A DNA stretch of 64,000 bases, from the NCBI RefSeq assembly GCF_010669125.1, contig NZ_CP048630.1, forward strand, positions 3,778,001-3,842,000. Reading direction: 5' to 3'. The position numbers and the translations under genes were made by a program. Positions 53,807-63,225 of this stretch are shown piece after piece. Position 1 is the first letter of the stretch. Each line of letters begins with the position of its first letter. Source of the DNA: Ancylobacter pratisalsi (lineage in GTDB: Bacteria; Pseudomonadota; Alphaproteobacteria; Rhizobiales; Xanthobacteraceae). Under the pieces are notes generated by a model, which saw nothing but the letters and a program-made list of their open reading frames with translations, did no database searches and had not been told where the DNA came from.

Positions 53807-55393
53807 ATGTCCGCGCCTTCCTCCGCCGCATCCTCCACCAATGACCGCGTCATCATTTTCGACACCACGCTCCGCGATGGGGAGCAGTGCCCTGGCGCAT
53901 CGATGACCTTTGAGGAGAAGCTGGAAGTTGCTGAGCTGCTCGACACGATGGGTGTCGATGTCATCGAGGCCGGCTTTCCCATCGCCTCCGTCGGTGATTT
54001 CGAATCGGTCGCCGAAATTGCCCGGCGTACCAAGCGGGCGGTGATCGCCGGACTCGCGCGGGCCATCCCGGCGGATATCGCGCGGGCCGGTGAGGCGGTG
54101 AAGCACGCCCGGCGGCCGCGTATTCACACCTTCGTGTCAACCTCGCCGATCCATCTCGAATACCAGATGCGCAAGACGCAGGACCAGGTGATCGACATCA
54201 TCACCGCGACCGTCGCCCAGGCCCGCAATCTGGTCGAGGACGTGGAATGGTCGGCGATGGACGCCACCCGCACACCGATCGACTATCTCGCACAGTGCGT
54301 TATGACCGCGATCAACGCCGGTGCCACGACCATCAATCTCCCGGACACGGTAGGTTACGCCACGCCTTCCGAATATGAGGCGATGTTCCGGCAGGTGCGC
54401 GAGCGCGTGCTGGATCGCGTTTCCAATCCCGAGTCGATCGTGTTCTCGACCCATTGTCACAATGATCTCGGTCTGGCGGTGGCGAATTCGCTGGCGGGCG
54501 TTGCCGGCGGCGCGCGGCAAATCGAATGCACGATCAATGGCTTGGGCGAGCGCGCGGGCAACGCCGCACTGGAAGAGATCGTGATGGCGATCAATGTCCG
54601 CCGTGATGTGTTGCCCTACGATACCGGCATTGACGCCAGCATGCTGACGCGGGGCTCCAAGCTGGTCTCGGCGGTGACGTCTTTCCCGGTTCAATACAAT
54701 AAGGCGATCGTCGGTCGGAACGCCTTTGCTCACGAGAGCGGCATCCACCAGGACGGGATGCTGAAGAATAATACCACTTATGAGATCATGACTCCCGAGA
54801 GTGTCGGCGTGAACAAGACCTCGCTGGTGATGGGCAAGCACTCCGGTCGCGCCGCCTTCCGCGACAAGCTGAAGGCCCTCGGCTACGAGCTGGGCGAGAA
54901 CGCGCTGAACGATGCTTTCACCCGTTTCAAGGATTTGGCCGACCGCAAGAAAATCGTTTACGATGAAGACATTGAGGCACTTGTCGATCACGAGATCGCC
55001 GTCGCTCACGACCGGATGAAACTGGTGTCGCTCACTGTTATCGCCGGAAGTCATGGGCCGCAGCGGGCTACTATGAAGATGGAGGTCGATGGGGTGATCG
55101 TTACCGAGGAGGCGGAAGGTAACGGGCCGGTGGACGCGGTGTTCAACTGCATCCAGGCCATCGTGCCCCATGCCGCCCGCCTGGCGCTGTACCAGGTGCA
55201 TGCCGTCACCGAGGGGACGGATGCGCAGGCTGAGGTGTCGGTCCGGCTGGAGGATGGCGACAAGGCGGTGACCGGTCGCGGGTCGGATCCGGACACACTG
55301 GTGGCTTCCGCGCAGGCCTATATCATCGCGCTCAATAAACTGCAGGCCAAGCGTAACAGCTTGAATGCACAGTCACAATCGGCGGCCGAATAG
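53807..55393 (+). CDS. leuA: 2-isopropylmalate synthase
   Basis: First committed step of leucine synthesis, joining acetyl-CoA and 2-oxoisovalerate. The 528-residue product has the catalytic DTTLRDGEQCPGAS at the barrel start, the metal motif THCHNDLGLAVAN, GLGERAGNAALEE, HESGIHQDGMLKN, and the C-terminal regulatory domain (from about residue 390) that senses leucine. AAGGA precedes the ATG at 53807. A leucine-rich leader lies upstream and a terminator follows. Confidence 0.96.
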   Translation: MSAPSSAASSTNDRVIIFDTTLRDGEQCPGASMTFEEKLEVAELLDTMGVDVIEAGFPIASVGDFESVAEIARRTKRAVIAGLARAIPADIARAGEAVKHARRPRIHTFVSTSPIHLEYQMRKTQDQVIDIITATVAQARNLVEDVEWSAMDATRTPIDYLAQCVMTAINAGATTINLPDTVGYATPSEYEAMFRQVRERVLDRVSNPESIVFSTHCHNDLGLAVANSLAGVAGGARQIECTINGLGERAGNAALEEIVMAINVRRDVLPYDTGIDASMLTRGSKLVSAVTSFPVQYNKAIVGRNAFAHESGIHQDGMLKNNTTYEIMTPESVGVNKTSLVMGKHSGRAAFRDKLKALGYELGENALNDAFTRFKDLADRKKIVYDEDIEALVDHEIAVAHDRMKLVSLTVIAGSHGPQRATMKMEVDGVIVTEEAEGNGPVDAVFNCIQAIVPHAARLALYQVHAVTEGTDAQAEVSVRLEDGDKAVTGRGSDPDTLVASAQAYIIALNKLQAKRNSLNAQSQSAAE

Positions 55394-55432
55394 GCCGGGG
55401 GGCGTTCATTGCCCCAACTGTCACGAGTGCGG

Positions 55433-55464
55433 CGCCGTCCCGTTGATCTGCGGGGCGGCGTTTT
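55433..55464 (+). terminator. Rho-independent terminator after leuA
   Basis: CGCCGTCCCG (55433-55442) pairs with CGGGGCGGCG (55451-55460) with one G-T pair, followed by TTTTC. It lies about 40 bases past the leuA stop. Confidence 0.75.
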
Positions 55465-55584
55465 CATTTCGGGCATTTGCGGGGCGGGGGAAGCCATATT
55501 GATGTCGGGCCGGTAGGCGACACAGGGGGCTCCCGCCCGCCCGAATGAGCTTGCGATGCCGCGCGCCAGTACCTGTCTTCCCGC

Positions 55585-56373
55585 ATGACGGACGCGTGGA
55601 GCGTGTGGCTTCCTCAGGTGAGCGATGAGGACGGTGCGGCGCGTGTGACCGCGCTTTTGCCGGCGCGTGAGGCGCGTGTGGATCTCCTCGCCTCGTTCGC
55701 GCTCCACGGGGCGCTGCTGGCGCTGCTGATACTGGCCGCTCGCCCGGTACTGACGCCGCCGGATGTGCCGGGGATCCAGACCGAGGTGATCAGCGAGCGC
55801 GATTTCGAGGCGCTGCGCGGCGGGGTGGCATCGCCCCCCGCGCCGACGGCTTCAGAACCGGCGCTCCAAGAGCCAGCCCTCCAAGAGCCGGCGCTCCATC
55901 CGCCCGTTCCTGCGTCGCCGCCGGCTGTCCCGCCCGGCTCGCCGTCCGCGGCGGTGCGCCATGGCCGTGCGGCGACGCCGCAGCCGGAGATGATCCGCGC
56001 GACGCGGATGCTGTCGGAGCAGGCGCTGGACAGCCCGCGCAGCCGTGGCCTGCGCCGTTCCCTGGCCACCCTCGCCGGCGATGAGCGCATGGCCCAGCTT
56101 TGCGATCTGGAGGCGATGGAGCAGGTGCAGGCGTGGAACGCGAGCTTCCAGCCCGATCGGCTGGTGGACTATGCGCTGTCCGATACCCGGATGGAGGGCG
56201 ACACGCTCGTCGCCCATGGCGGCGCTTTCCGCAGCCGGCGCCAATGGTACGAAATCTCGTTTCGTTGCGAGCTGGACCCCAGCCAGCGCAAGGTCATCGG
56301 ATTCGCCTTCCACGTCGGTGAGGCGATCCCCCGCGACGAATGGGCGATCGATAATCTCGCCGCCAGCCGGTGA
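55585..56373 (+). CDS. DUF930 domain protein with one membrane helix
   Basis: A 262-residue protein. One hydrophobic helix (FALHGALLALLILAA) at about residues 35-53 follows a cytoplasmic start. Then comes a Pro/Ala/Glu-rich spacer with three ALQEP/ALHPP-type repeats, and a C-terminal DUF930 domain (RMLSEQALDSPRSRGLRR, LCDLEAMEQVQAWN, SFRCELDPSQRKV, FAFHVGEAIPRDEW). The layout, an anchor and a proline spacer, resembles TonB-like proteins, but the end domain is different. The function is unknown. It converges with pabC. Confidence 0.82.
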   Translation: MTDAWSVWLPQVSDEDGAARVTALLPAREARVDLLASFALHGALLALLILAARPVLTPPDVPGIQTEVISERDFEALRGGVASPPAPTASEPALQEPALQEPALHPPVPASPPAVPPGSPSAAVRHGRAATPQPEMIRATRMLSEQALDSPRSRGLRRSLATLAGDERMAQLCDLEAMEQVQAWNASFQPDRLVDYALSDTRMEGDTLVAHGGAFRSRRQWYEISFRCELDPSQRKVIGFAFHVGEAIPRDEWAIDNLAASR

Positions 56374-56375
56374 TC

Positions 56376-57185
56376 TCAGCGCACCGGCAGCGCCACGCCG
56401 CTCTCGCCCGTGAGGCGGGACAGGAGGGCGGCCTGCACCCGGTCGAACACGTCCTCGTCCCGCGCCAGTTCGGTGCCGTCCAGCGCGGTCACCGGGCGCA
56501 GGAAGCGCACGCTGTTGGTGAGCAGGACCATGTCGGCGCCGAACAGGGCCTCGGGCACGACGGGGCGTTCCTCGATCGCCAGGCCGAGCGCGGGGGCCAC
56601 CTCGATCACCAGCGCCCGCATGATGCCGGGCAGGCAGCCTTCCGACAGGCAGGGCGTGATGAGCCGGCCCGCGATCAGGACAAACACATTGGCGATGGTC
56701 GAGCAGGCGACGCGCCCGTCGGTGTTGAGGATCAGCGCGTCGTCCGCCCCCGCCATCGCGGCCTCGCGCGCGGCGAGGATGTGATCGAGATAGCCGAGGG
56801 TCTTCAGATTGGCCGAGGGGGAAAACGCGTTGCGCCGCCCGGTGGCGGTGATCAGCCGTGCGGGCTGGCCCATGAGCGAGGCGGTCCAAGGGGCGGTGGT
56901 GACAAGGAGCGTCGGCTCGCCGGCCTGTGCCGGCCACAGGCCCCGCCCCGCAGGTCCGCGCGTCACGGTGGTGCGCAGGATGGCCGGTTCAGGCGTCAGC
57001 GCGGCGTCGAGCGCGGCATCGAGGCGGGCGGGATCGAGGGCGATGCCGATGGCGTGCGCGGCGTCGAGCAGGCGTGCGACGTGGCGTTGGCGCGCCAGCA
57101 TCTGCCCGCCCAGCGCCAGCGCGGTGTCGAAAAGCCCGTCGCCGAGGGTGAAGCCGCGATCCTGGGTGCTGATGGTCTCGCTCAC
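56376..57185 (-). CDS. pabC: Aminodeoxychorismate lyase (class IV aminotransferase)
   Basis: Splits 4-amino-4-deoxychorismate to 4-aminobenzoate and pyruvate for folate synthesis. The 269-residue class IV PLP enzyme shows DRGFTLGDGLFDT, the cofactor Lys in NLKTLGYLDHI, GRVACSTIANVFVL and LITPCLSEGCLPGIMRA. Being third in pabB-pabA-pabC and overlapping pabA supports the lyase role over a branched-chain or D-amino acid aminotransferase, which have the same fold. Confidence 0.87.
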   Translation of the reverse strand: MSETISTQDRGFTLGDGLFDTALALGGQMLARQRHVARLLDAAHAIGIALDPARLDAALDAALTPEPAILRTTVTRGPAGRGLWPAQAGEPTLLVTTAPWTASLMGQPARLITATGRRNAFSPSANLKTLGYLDHILAAREAAMAGADDALILNTDGRVACSTIANVFVLIAGRLITPCLSEGCLPGIMRALVIEVAPALGLAIEERPVVPEALFGADMVLLTNSVRFLRPVTALDGTELARDEDVFDRVQAALLSRLTGESGVALPVR

Positions 57186-57886
57186 GCGGGCTGCTCCTGG
57201 TCCCGGCCGTCCCGTGGGCGGGCGGCGGGGTTCGGGGCGGTCGGGTTGGGGGCTGCCACGTCTCGGGCTGTCACGTCCTGGGCCGTCACGTCCTGGGCGG
57301 CGTCCCGCAGCGTCCCGAAGGATCTCGCCAGGGAGAGAAAATTCGCCAGCAGGTCGTAGCCGTGGTCGGTGAGCACCGATTCAGGGTGGAACTGGACGCC
57401 ATAGGTCGGGTGCTGGCGATGGGCGAGGCCCATGATCTCGCCATCCTCGCTCCAGGCGGTGGGTCGAAGCGCCGTGGTGTCTTCCAGCTCGACGGCCAGC
57501 GAGTGGTAGCGCGCGGCGGGGAAGGGGGTCGGCAGGCCGGCGAAGACGTCGCTGCCCAGATGGTGGACCTGCGAGGCGCGCCCGTGCATCGGCTCTCCCG
57601 CGCGCACCACACGGCCGCCAAAGGCCTGCCCAATGCACTGGTGGCCGAGGCAGATGCCGAGAATGGGCAGGCGGCCGGAAAGCGCGGCGACGGCGGCGAG
57701 CGAGACGCCGGCCTCGTTGGGCGAGCAGGGACCGGGGGAGATGACGAGGGCGTCCGGCCGCAGCGCCTCGATGGCGCCAAGGTCCAGCGCGTCATTGCGC
57801 GCCACGTCCACCTCGGCGCCCAGCTCCGTGAGGTAGCGGGCCACGTTGAAGACGAAGCTGTCGTAATTGTCGATGAGCAGGATCAT
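57182..57886 (-). CDS. pabA: Aminodeoxychorismate synthase glutaminase component
   Basis: Supplies ammonia to PabB. The 234-residue class I amidotransferase has ILLIDNYDSFVFNVARYL at its start, the nucleophile Cys in LGICLGHQCIGQAFGG and the His-Glu pair in YGVQFHPESVLTDHG. A repetitive Ala/Pro/Asp-rich tail (DVTAQDVTARDVAAPNPTAP) extends the C-terminus. The ATG at 57886 matches the family start; a GTG at 57901 overlapping the pabB stop is also possible. Its neighbours argue for PabA over TrpG. Confidence 0.9.
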   Translation of the reverse strand: MILLIDNYDSFVFNVARYLTELGAEVDVARNDALDLGAIEALRPDALVISPGPCSPNEAGVSLAAVAALSGRLPILGICLGHQCIGQAFGGRVVRAGEPMHGRASQVHHLGSDVFAGLPTPFPAARYHSLAVELEDTTALRPTAWSEDGEIMGLAHRQHPTYGVQFHPESVLTDHGYDLLANFLSLARSFGTLRDAAQDVTAQDVTARDVAAPNPTAPNPAARPRDGRDQEQPA

Positions 57887-57897
57887 GGCGCGGCCGC

Positions 57898-59298
57898 TCA
57901 CACAGGGGCCCGGAAGGCACGGAACAGCCGTTCGGCCTTGGTGAGGCTTTCCTCATGTTCGGCCGCCGGCTCGGAAAGGGTGGTGATACCCCCGCCGACG
58001 CCGAAGCTGGCCTCGCCCTTCTCCACCGTCACGGTGCGGATGGCGATGTTGAAGTCCATGGCCCCGTCGAAGCCGATATAGCCGATCGAGCCGCAATAGA
58101 CCCCCCGCGGGCGCCCCTCCAGCTCATGGATGATCTCCATGGCGCGGATCTTGGGGGCGCCGGTGATGGAGCCGCCCGGAAACGAGGCCGCGAGCAGGTC
58201 CAGCCCGTCGCGGCCGGCGGTCAGTTCGCCGGTCACCACCGACACCAGATGATGCACATTGGCGTAGGTCTCCAGCCCGCACAGGCGCGGCACCTTCACC
58301 GTGCCCGGCCGGCAGACCCGCGAGAGATCGTTGCGCAGCAGGTCGACGATCATCACGTTCTCGGCGCGGTCCTTTTCGCTCGCGCTCAGCTCCCGCCCGC
58401 GATGGGCGTCCAGCGTGGGCTCGACCGACCGTGGCACCGTGCCCTTGATCGGGCGGGTTTCCACCTCGCGGCCACTGAGACGGACGAAGCGCTCGGGCGA
58501 GGAGGAGGCGATGAGGCGGTCGGTGTTGACGATCAGCGCGGCGAAGGTCGCGGGATTGGCGCGGCGCAACTGGTCATAGAGCGCGAAGGCGTCGACCTCG
58601 CCGATCTCGGCGGTGAAAAGCTGGGTGAAGTTGGCCTGAAAGATATCGCCGGCGCGAATATAGTCGATCACACGGGCCACGGCCGCGCGGTAGGACGCCG
58701 CGTCGAAATTCGAATGCCAGTCGCGGGCCACGGCGGCGGGGCCGAGCGCGGGAAGCGGGCCGGCAAGCCGGGCCGAGGCTTCCTCCAGCCGCTCGCGGGC
58801 GCGGCGGGCGCGGCGCGTGGGCTCGCTTTCCGGCCAGCCGGTCGAGATGACGAACGCCCTCTTCGCCAGAGTGTCGAAGGCCAGGACCAGATCGTAGAAG
58901 CCGAGATCGATCTCCGCGCCCTCGCCGGGCTCCGGCACCGGGGTGGGGAAGCGGTCGAACAGGCGGCCGGCCTCATAGGCGAAATAGCCGGCGGCGCCGG
59001 CCTGGAAGCTCATGGCGCCGGGCAGGCGGGGCTGGGCGAAGGCGGCGAGCCGGGCGCGCAGCGCGTCCAGCGGGCGCCCGTTCTCGCGGGTGCCGTTCCA
59101 GCGCGCCTGCCCGCCCTCGACGCGGAAGCGGGCGAACGGATCGGCCATGACATAGGACCAGCGCCCCAGCAGGGGGTGCGTCATGGCGCTGTCGAGGAAG
59201 GTCAGCCCCTCGCCATCAGCGGGCGCGATGCGGCGCGCCGCTTCCCAGGGCTCCTGGTAGGCGATTTCCACGACGAGGGGCGGCGGTTCGTGAATCAT
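57898..59298 (-). CDS. pabB: Aminodeoxychorismate synthase component I
   Basis: Converts chorismate and ammonia to aminodeoxychorismate. The 466-residue product has the chorismate-binding core: DIFQANFTQLFTAEI, ETRPIKGTVPRS with the key Lys, DLLRNDLSRVCRPGTV, and GGSITGAPKIRAMEIIHELE. The N-terminal domain of about 170 residues is the usual glutaminase-docking part. It is first of pabB-pabA-pabC on the minus strand and divergent from tctC. Confidence 0.93.
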   Translation of the reverse strand: MIHEPPPLVVEIAYQEPWEAARRIAPADGEGLTFLDSAMTHPLLGRWSYVMADPFARFRVEGGQARWNGTRENGRPLDALRARLAAFAQPRLPGAMSFQAGAAGYFAYEAGRLFDRFPTPVPEPGEGAEIDLGFYDLVLAFDTLAKRAFVISTGWPESEPTRRARRARERLEEASARLAGPLPALGPAAVARDWHSNFDAASYRAAVARVIDYIRAGDIFQANFTQLFTAEIGEVDAFALYDQLRRANPATFAALIVNTDRLIASSSPERFVRLSGREVETRPIKGTVPRSVEPTLDAHRGRELSASEKDRAENVMIVDLLRNDLSRVCRPGTVKVPRLCGLETYANVHHLVSVVTGELTAGRDGLDLLAASFPGGSITGAPKIRAMEIIHELEGRPRGVYCGSIGYIGFDGAMDFNIAIRTVTVEKGEASFGVGGGITTLSEPAAEHEESLTKAERLFRAFRAPV

Positions 59299-59498
59299 CC
59301 AGCAAATATGGAGCCTGCGTTCGCGTCTTCCTAGATCGCCCTTCAGTCAAAGAAGCAACGGGAGGGCGGAAAACTGTGGCGTCTAGTTCGAAAGAGCAGC
59401 TTGACGCTTCGTAAGACCAGTGCTCGCTTGTCGGGCTGCAAACGACGCCGGAAGAGCGCCGTCGCGCATACGTCATAGCGACATTCTGGGAGGAGTGC

Positions 59499-60485
59499 AT
59501 GAAGAGCCTTAAAGCAGCCGCCGTCGCGCTGACGGCGCTGGTCGCTGGCGCGATGCCGTTCGGCGCCGCGACGGCGCAGGACTACCCGGACCGGACCGTG
59601 ACCATGGTGGTCCCGTTCTCGGCCGGCGGTCCCACCGACACCGTCGCGCGCCTCATCGCGGAATCGATGTCCCGTTCGCTCGGCCAGCAGGTGATCGTGG
59701 AGAATGTCGGCGGCGCCGGCGGCACCCGGGGCGCGGGCCAGGTCGCCAAGGCGACCCCCGATGGCTACACCGTGCTGCTGCACCATATCGGCATGGCGAC
59801 CGCGCCGACGCTGTATCGCAAGCTGCCCTACAACGTGCTGAACGACTTCGAGGAAGTCGGGCTCGTGACCGACGTGCCGATGACGATGATCGCGAAGGCC
59901 GATCTCGAACCGACGGACGCCGCCGCGCTGCTGGCCTTCGTGAAGGACAAGAAGGACGCGGTGATCTACGGCAATGCGGGCGTCGGCTCGGCCTCGCATC
60001 TGTGCGGCATGCTGTTCATGTCGGCTGTCGGGGCGCAGATGACCACGGTTCCCTATCAGGGCACCGGCCCGGCGATGAACGACCTGATCGGCGGCCAGAT
60101 CGACCTGATGTGCGACCAGACCACCAATACCACGGGCCAGATCAAGGCCGGCAAGGTGAAGGCCTATGGCGTCACCACTAAGCAGCGGCTGAAGTCGCTG
60201 CCGGATCTGCCGACCTTCGAGGAAGGCGGGCTGCCCGGCTTCGAGATCGCGGTGTGGCACGGCATCTACGCGCCCAAGGGCACGCCGAAGCCGGCGATCG
60301 ACAAGCTCAACGCGGCGCTGGTGGCGGCGCTGCAGGACCCGAAGGTGATCGCACGCTTCGCCGATCTCGGCACCGAGCCGGTCGCGCTCGATCGCGCCAC
60401 GCCGGAGGTGCACCGGCAGTTCCTGGAGGCCGAGGTCAAGAAGTGGAAGCCGGTGATCCAGGAAGCCGGCGTGTTCGCCGACTGA
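59499..60485 (+). CDS. tctC: Tripartite tricarboxylate transporter binding protein
   Basis: A 328-residue periplasmic Bug-family receptor with a signal peptide ending GAATAQDYPD. The family pattern VTMVVPFSAGGPTDTVAR, VENVGGAGGTRGAGQVA, TPDGYTVLL and VPYQGTGPAMNDLIGGQ is complete. GGGAGGA precedes the ATG. It begins a tctC-tctB-tctA order. Ligands of this family are organic acids; which one is not readable. A hairpin follows the gene and may lower expression of the membrane subunits. Confidence 0.92.
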   Translation: MKSLKAAAVALTALVAGAMPFGAATAQDYPDRTVTMVVPFSAGGPTDTVARLIAESMSRSLGQQVIVENVGGAGGTRGAGQVAKATPDGYTVLLHHIGMATAPTLYRKLPYNVLNDFEEVGLVTDVPMTMIAKADLEPTDAAALLAFVKDKKDAVIYGNAGVGSASHLCGMLFMSAVGAQMTTVPYQGTGPAMNDLIGGQIDLMCDQTTNTTGQIKAGKVKAYGVTTKQRLKSLPDLPTFEEGGLPGFEIAVWHGIYAPKGTPKPAIDKLNAALVAALQDPKVIARFADLGTEPVALDRATPEVHRQFLEAEVKKWKPVIQEAGVFAD

Positions 60486-60520
60486 CGCCGCGCGGCTGGC
60501 CTCCTCCTGCCGCCCGTCCA

Positions 60521-60548
60521 CCCGCCCGGCCCGGTGCCGGTGGGCGGG
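60521..60548 (+). other. Strong hairpin between tctC and tctB
   Basis: CCCGCCC (60521-60527) pairs with GGGCGGG (60542-60548); the loop itself can form a small CCGG-TG-CCGG stem. No T-run follows. It likely stabilises the receptor message or thins read-through to the membrane genes. Confidence 0.5.
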
Positions 60549-60595
60549 CCGGCGCGCGGCGATCGACCTTGGCTTTCTGACCGGGAACCCCCCGC

Positions 60596-61075
60596 ATGAC
60601 GCGATTCGTGAAGTCGCCGAAGGATGTCGCCACCGGCCTCCTTCTGATCGTGACGGCCGCCTTCTTCGCCTGGCAGGGCGCGGACCTGCCGATGGGCCGC
60701 GCCATCAAGATGGGGCCGGGCTATTTCCCGATGGTATTGGCCGGGCTGCTGGCCTTCTTCGGCCTCATCGTGCTGGTGGGCGGCCTGACCTCCGGCGCCG
60801 CGCAGGGCGAGCCGATCAATGTGCGGCGGTGGCCGTGGCGGGCGCTGATCCTGGTGTCGGTGGCGGTGACGGTGTTCGGCGTGGGGATCCGTCCGTTCGG
60901 CCTCGGCCCGGCCATGGGGCTGGCGGTGTTCATCTCCTCGCTGGCCAGCCACCGCTTCACCTTCGGCAGCGGCGTCGCCATGGCGCTGGTCATGGTGGCG
61001 TTCTCGTGGGCGGTGTTCATCAAGGGGCTCGGGCTGCCGCTGCCCATGCTCGGTCCCTGGCTCGGCGGCTACTGA
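60596..61075 (+). CDS. tctB: Tripartite tricarboxylate transporter small membrane subunit
   Basis: A 159-residue protein with about four membrane helices. It has the TctB-type start KDVATGLLLIVTAAFFAWQG, MGRAIKMGPGYFPMVLAGLL and the end segment FIKGLGLPLPMLGPW. It is placed between the receptor and the large subunit, 15 bases before tctA. Confidence 0.9.
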   Translation: MTRFVKSPKDVATGLLLIVTAAFFAWQGADLPMGRAIKMGPGYFPMVLAGLLAFFGLIVLVGGLTSGAAQGEPINVRRWPWRALILVSVAVTVFGVGIRPFGLGPAMGLAVFISSLASHRFTFGSGVAMALVMVAFSWAVFIKGLGLPLPMLGPWLGGY

Positions 61076-61090
61076 ACCGGAGCGCATGCG

Positions 61091-62590
61091 GTGGAAATTT
61101 TCGACAATCTCGCGCTCGGGTTTTCGGTCGCCTTCAGCTTCCAGAACCTCATCTACTGCTTCATCGGCGTGCTGCTGGGCACGCTGATCGGGGTGTTGCC
61201 GGGCCTCGGGCCGGTGCCGACCATCGCCATGCTTCTGCCGATCACTTTCGGCCTGCCGCCGGTGGCGGCGCTGATCATGCTCGCGGGCATCTATTACGGC
61301 GCGCAATACGGGGGATCGACGACGGCGATCCTGATCAACCTGCCGGGCGAGAGTTCCTCGGTCGTCACCGCGATCGACGGCTACCAGATGGCGCGGCAGG
61401 GGCGGGCAGGGGCCGCGCTGGCCACGGCGGCGCTGGGCTCGTTCTTCGCCGGCTCGGTCGCGACTTTCCTGCTGGCGGTGTTCGCGCCGCCGCTGTCGGA
61501 TCTCGCGCTGAAATTCGGACCGCCGGAATATTTCGCGCTGATGGTGCTGGGCCTCGTCGCCTCGGTGGCGCTGGCCTCGGGTTCGGTGATCAAGGCGCTG
61601 GCGATGGTGGTGCTGGGCATCCTGCTCGGCCTCTCGGGGCAGGATGTCTACACCGGCACGCCCCGCTTCACCTTCGACATACTGGAGTTGGCCGACGGCA
61701 TCGAATTCGTCGCGCTGGCCATGGGCGTGTTCGGCATCGGCGAGATCATCCGCAACCTGGAGGACGAGCACAGCCGCACGGTGATGGTGCAGAAGGTCAA
61801 GGGCCTTTTGCTGTCCAAGGACGATATCAAGCGAATCATCGGGCCGGTGGTTCGCGGCACCTTCCTCGGCTCGTTCCTCGGCATCCTGCCGGGCGGCGGG
61901 GCGGTGCTCTCGTCCTTCGCCGCCTATTCGATCGAGAAGCGGATATCGCGCTATCCCGCGCGCTTCGGCAAGGGCGCCATCGAGGGCGTGGCGGCACCCG
62001 AATCAGCCAACAATGCGGGTGCGCAGACCTCCTTCATCCCCATGCTGACGCTCGGCATCCCGTCCAACCCGGTGATGGCGCTGATGATCGGCGCGCTCAT
62101 CATCCAGGGCATCGTGCCCGGCCCGAACGTGGTGAGCGAGCAGCCCGACCTGTTCTGGGGCATCGTCGCCTCGATGTGGATCGGCAATTTCATGCTGGTG
62201 GTGCTGAACCTGCCGCTGATCGGGGTCTGGGTCCGGCTGCTCACCGTGCCCTATCACATCCTGTTCCCGCTGATCGTCGGCTTCTGCTGCATCGGCGTCT
62301 ACAGCGTGAACAACAACGAGTTCTCGGTCTACACGATGGCCCTGTTCGGGTTCATCGGCTACGTGCTGGTGAAGCTGGACTGCGAGCCGGCGCCGCTGCT
62401 GCTTGGCTTCATCATCGGGCCGATGCTGGAGGAATATCTGCGCCGGGCGATGCTGATCTCGCGCGGCGATCCAACGGTGTTCTTCACCCGTCCGATTTCC
62501 GCGACAATGCTGGGTTTGGCGGTGTTCGCGCTGGCCGTGGTGCTGCTCCCCTCGGTGCGCCGGAAGCGGGAAGAAGCGTTTAAAGAGTGA
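61091..62590 (+). CDS. tctA: Tripartite tricarboxylate transporter large membrane subunit
   Basis: A 499-residue protein with about 11-12 membrane helices. The family signature LGTLIGVLPGLGPVPTIAML and YYGAQYGGSTTAILINLPGE are complete. A second half-motif reads TFLGSFLGILPGGGAVLSSF and SANNAGAQTSFIPMLTLGIP. The GTG at 61091 gives the usual EIFDNLALGFSVAFSFQNL start. A 7-bp hairpin (62648-62666) follows the gene before the tRNA. Confidence 0.94.
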   Translation: MEIFDNLALGFSVAFSFQNLIYCFIGVLLGTLIGVLPGLGPVPTIAMLLPITFGLPPVAALIMLAGIYYGAQYGGSTTAILINLPGESSSVVTAIDGYQMARQGRAGAALATAALGSFFAGSVATFLLAVFAPPLSDLALKFGPPEYFALMVLGLVASVALASGSVIKALAMVVLGILLGLSGQDVYTGTPRFTFDILELADGIEFVALAMGVFGIGEIIRNLEDEHSRTVMVQKVKGLLLSKDDIKRIIGPVVRGTFLGSFLGILPGGGAVLSSFAAYSIEKRISRYPARFGKGAIEGVAAPESANNAGAQTSFIPMLTLGIPSNPVMALMIGALIIQGIVPGPNVVSEQPDLFWGIVASMWIGNFMLVVLNLPLIGVWVRLLTVPYHILFPLIVGFCCIGVYSVNNNEFSVYTMALFGFIGYVLVKLDCEPAPLLLGFIIGPMLEEYLRRAMLISRGDPTVFFTRPISATMLGLAVFALAVVLLPSVRRKREEAFKE

Positions 62591-62647
62591 AGAAGGTGAG
62601 CGGCGGGTATGGACACGCCCTAACAGCTTTGCTAAACGACCGCGGCT

Positions 62648-62666
62648 CGCGGGGCTCAACCCCGCG
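62648..62666 (+). terminator. Hairpin after tctA
   Basis: CGCGGGG-CTCAA-CCCCGCG is a perfect 7-bp stem 57 bases past the tctA stop and 12 bases before the tRNA. No T-run follows, so it may terminate weakly or mark a processing site. Confidence 0.45.
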
Positions 62667-62678
62667 TCGATCGGTTCC

Positions 62679-62754
<76 letters not shown>

Positions 62755-62782
62755 CCTAACCTTCAGGACAGGTTAGGTCTTC
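62755..62782 (+). terminator. tRNA terminator
   Basis: CCTAACC and GGTTAGG form a 7-bp stem with a 9-base loop right after the tRNA CCA, followed by TCTTCCT. Confidence 0.65.
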
Positions 62783-62968
62783 CTGGAACCGATCTTCACT
62801 CTTCCACACGATTTCATCATCCGGCCGAAATTTCTTGTCGCTGTCCGCCCCAGTGGGCGTCGCGCCGCGCGGGCGTTGCTTTCGGCCGCCGCCATACCCA
62901 TCTATCGTGCCCCGGTCGAACCTTTCTCGATCGCGTGGGAAGGAGTTCCTGCCATCGACTCGACATCC

Positions 62969-63157
62969 ATGATCTGCGCGCATTGCGAGCGTTGCGGCCG
63001 TCGTTCGGCTCTCGCGCCCGGTAATTCCGCGTTTCTCGCGGCGCCGGACGAAGAGGCACCGCGTGTGCGTTGCGACATGTGTGGCTGCCGGCGGGTGCGG
63101 CTGTTCCGCGCCAACAGCCCCGTGGAGATGCTGGCCTTTCTCAACGGGCGCATCTGA
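62969..63157 (+). CDS. Small CxxC-CxxC zinc-ribbon-like protein
   Basis: A 62-residue product beginning MICAHCERCGRRSALAPG. It has CAHCERCG near the start and CDMCGCRR about 36 residues later, a spacing that suits a small zinc ribbon. The rest is basic with a short C-terminal helix (SPVEMLAFLNG). No good ribosome site precedes the ATG, and the frame is open further back to a TTG at 62876, so the start is uncertain. The function is unknown. Confidence 0.55.
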   Translation: MICAHCERCGRRSALAPGNSAFLAAPDEEAPRVRCDMCGCRRVRLFRANSPVEMLAFLNGRI

Positions 63158-63225
63158 CGCCGCCGTTTGAACAAACCGCGTGCTGGCGCGTTGAGAGACG
63201 CACGTCAGGCACAAGGAGGCGCATC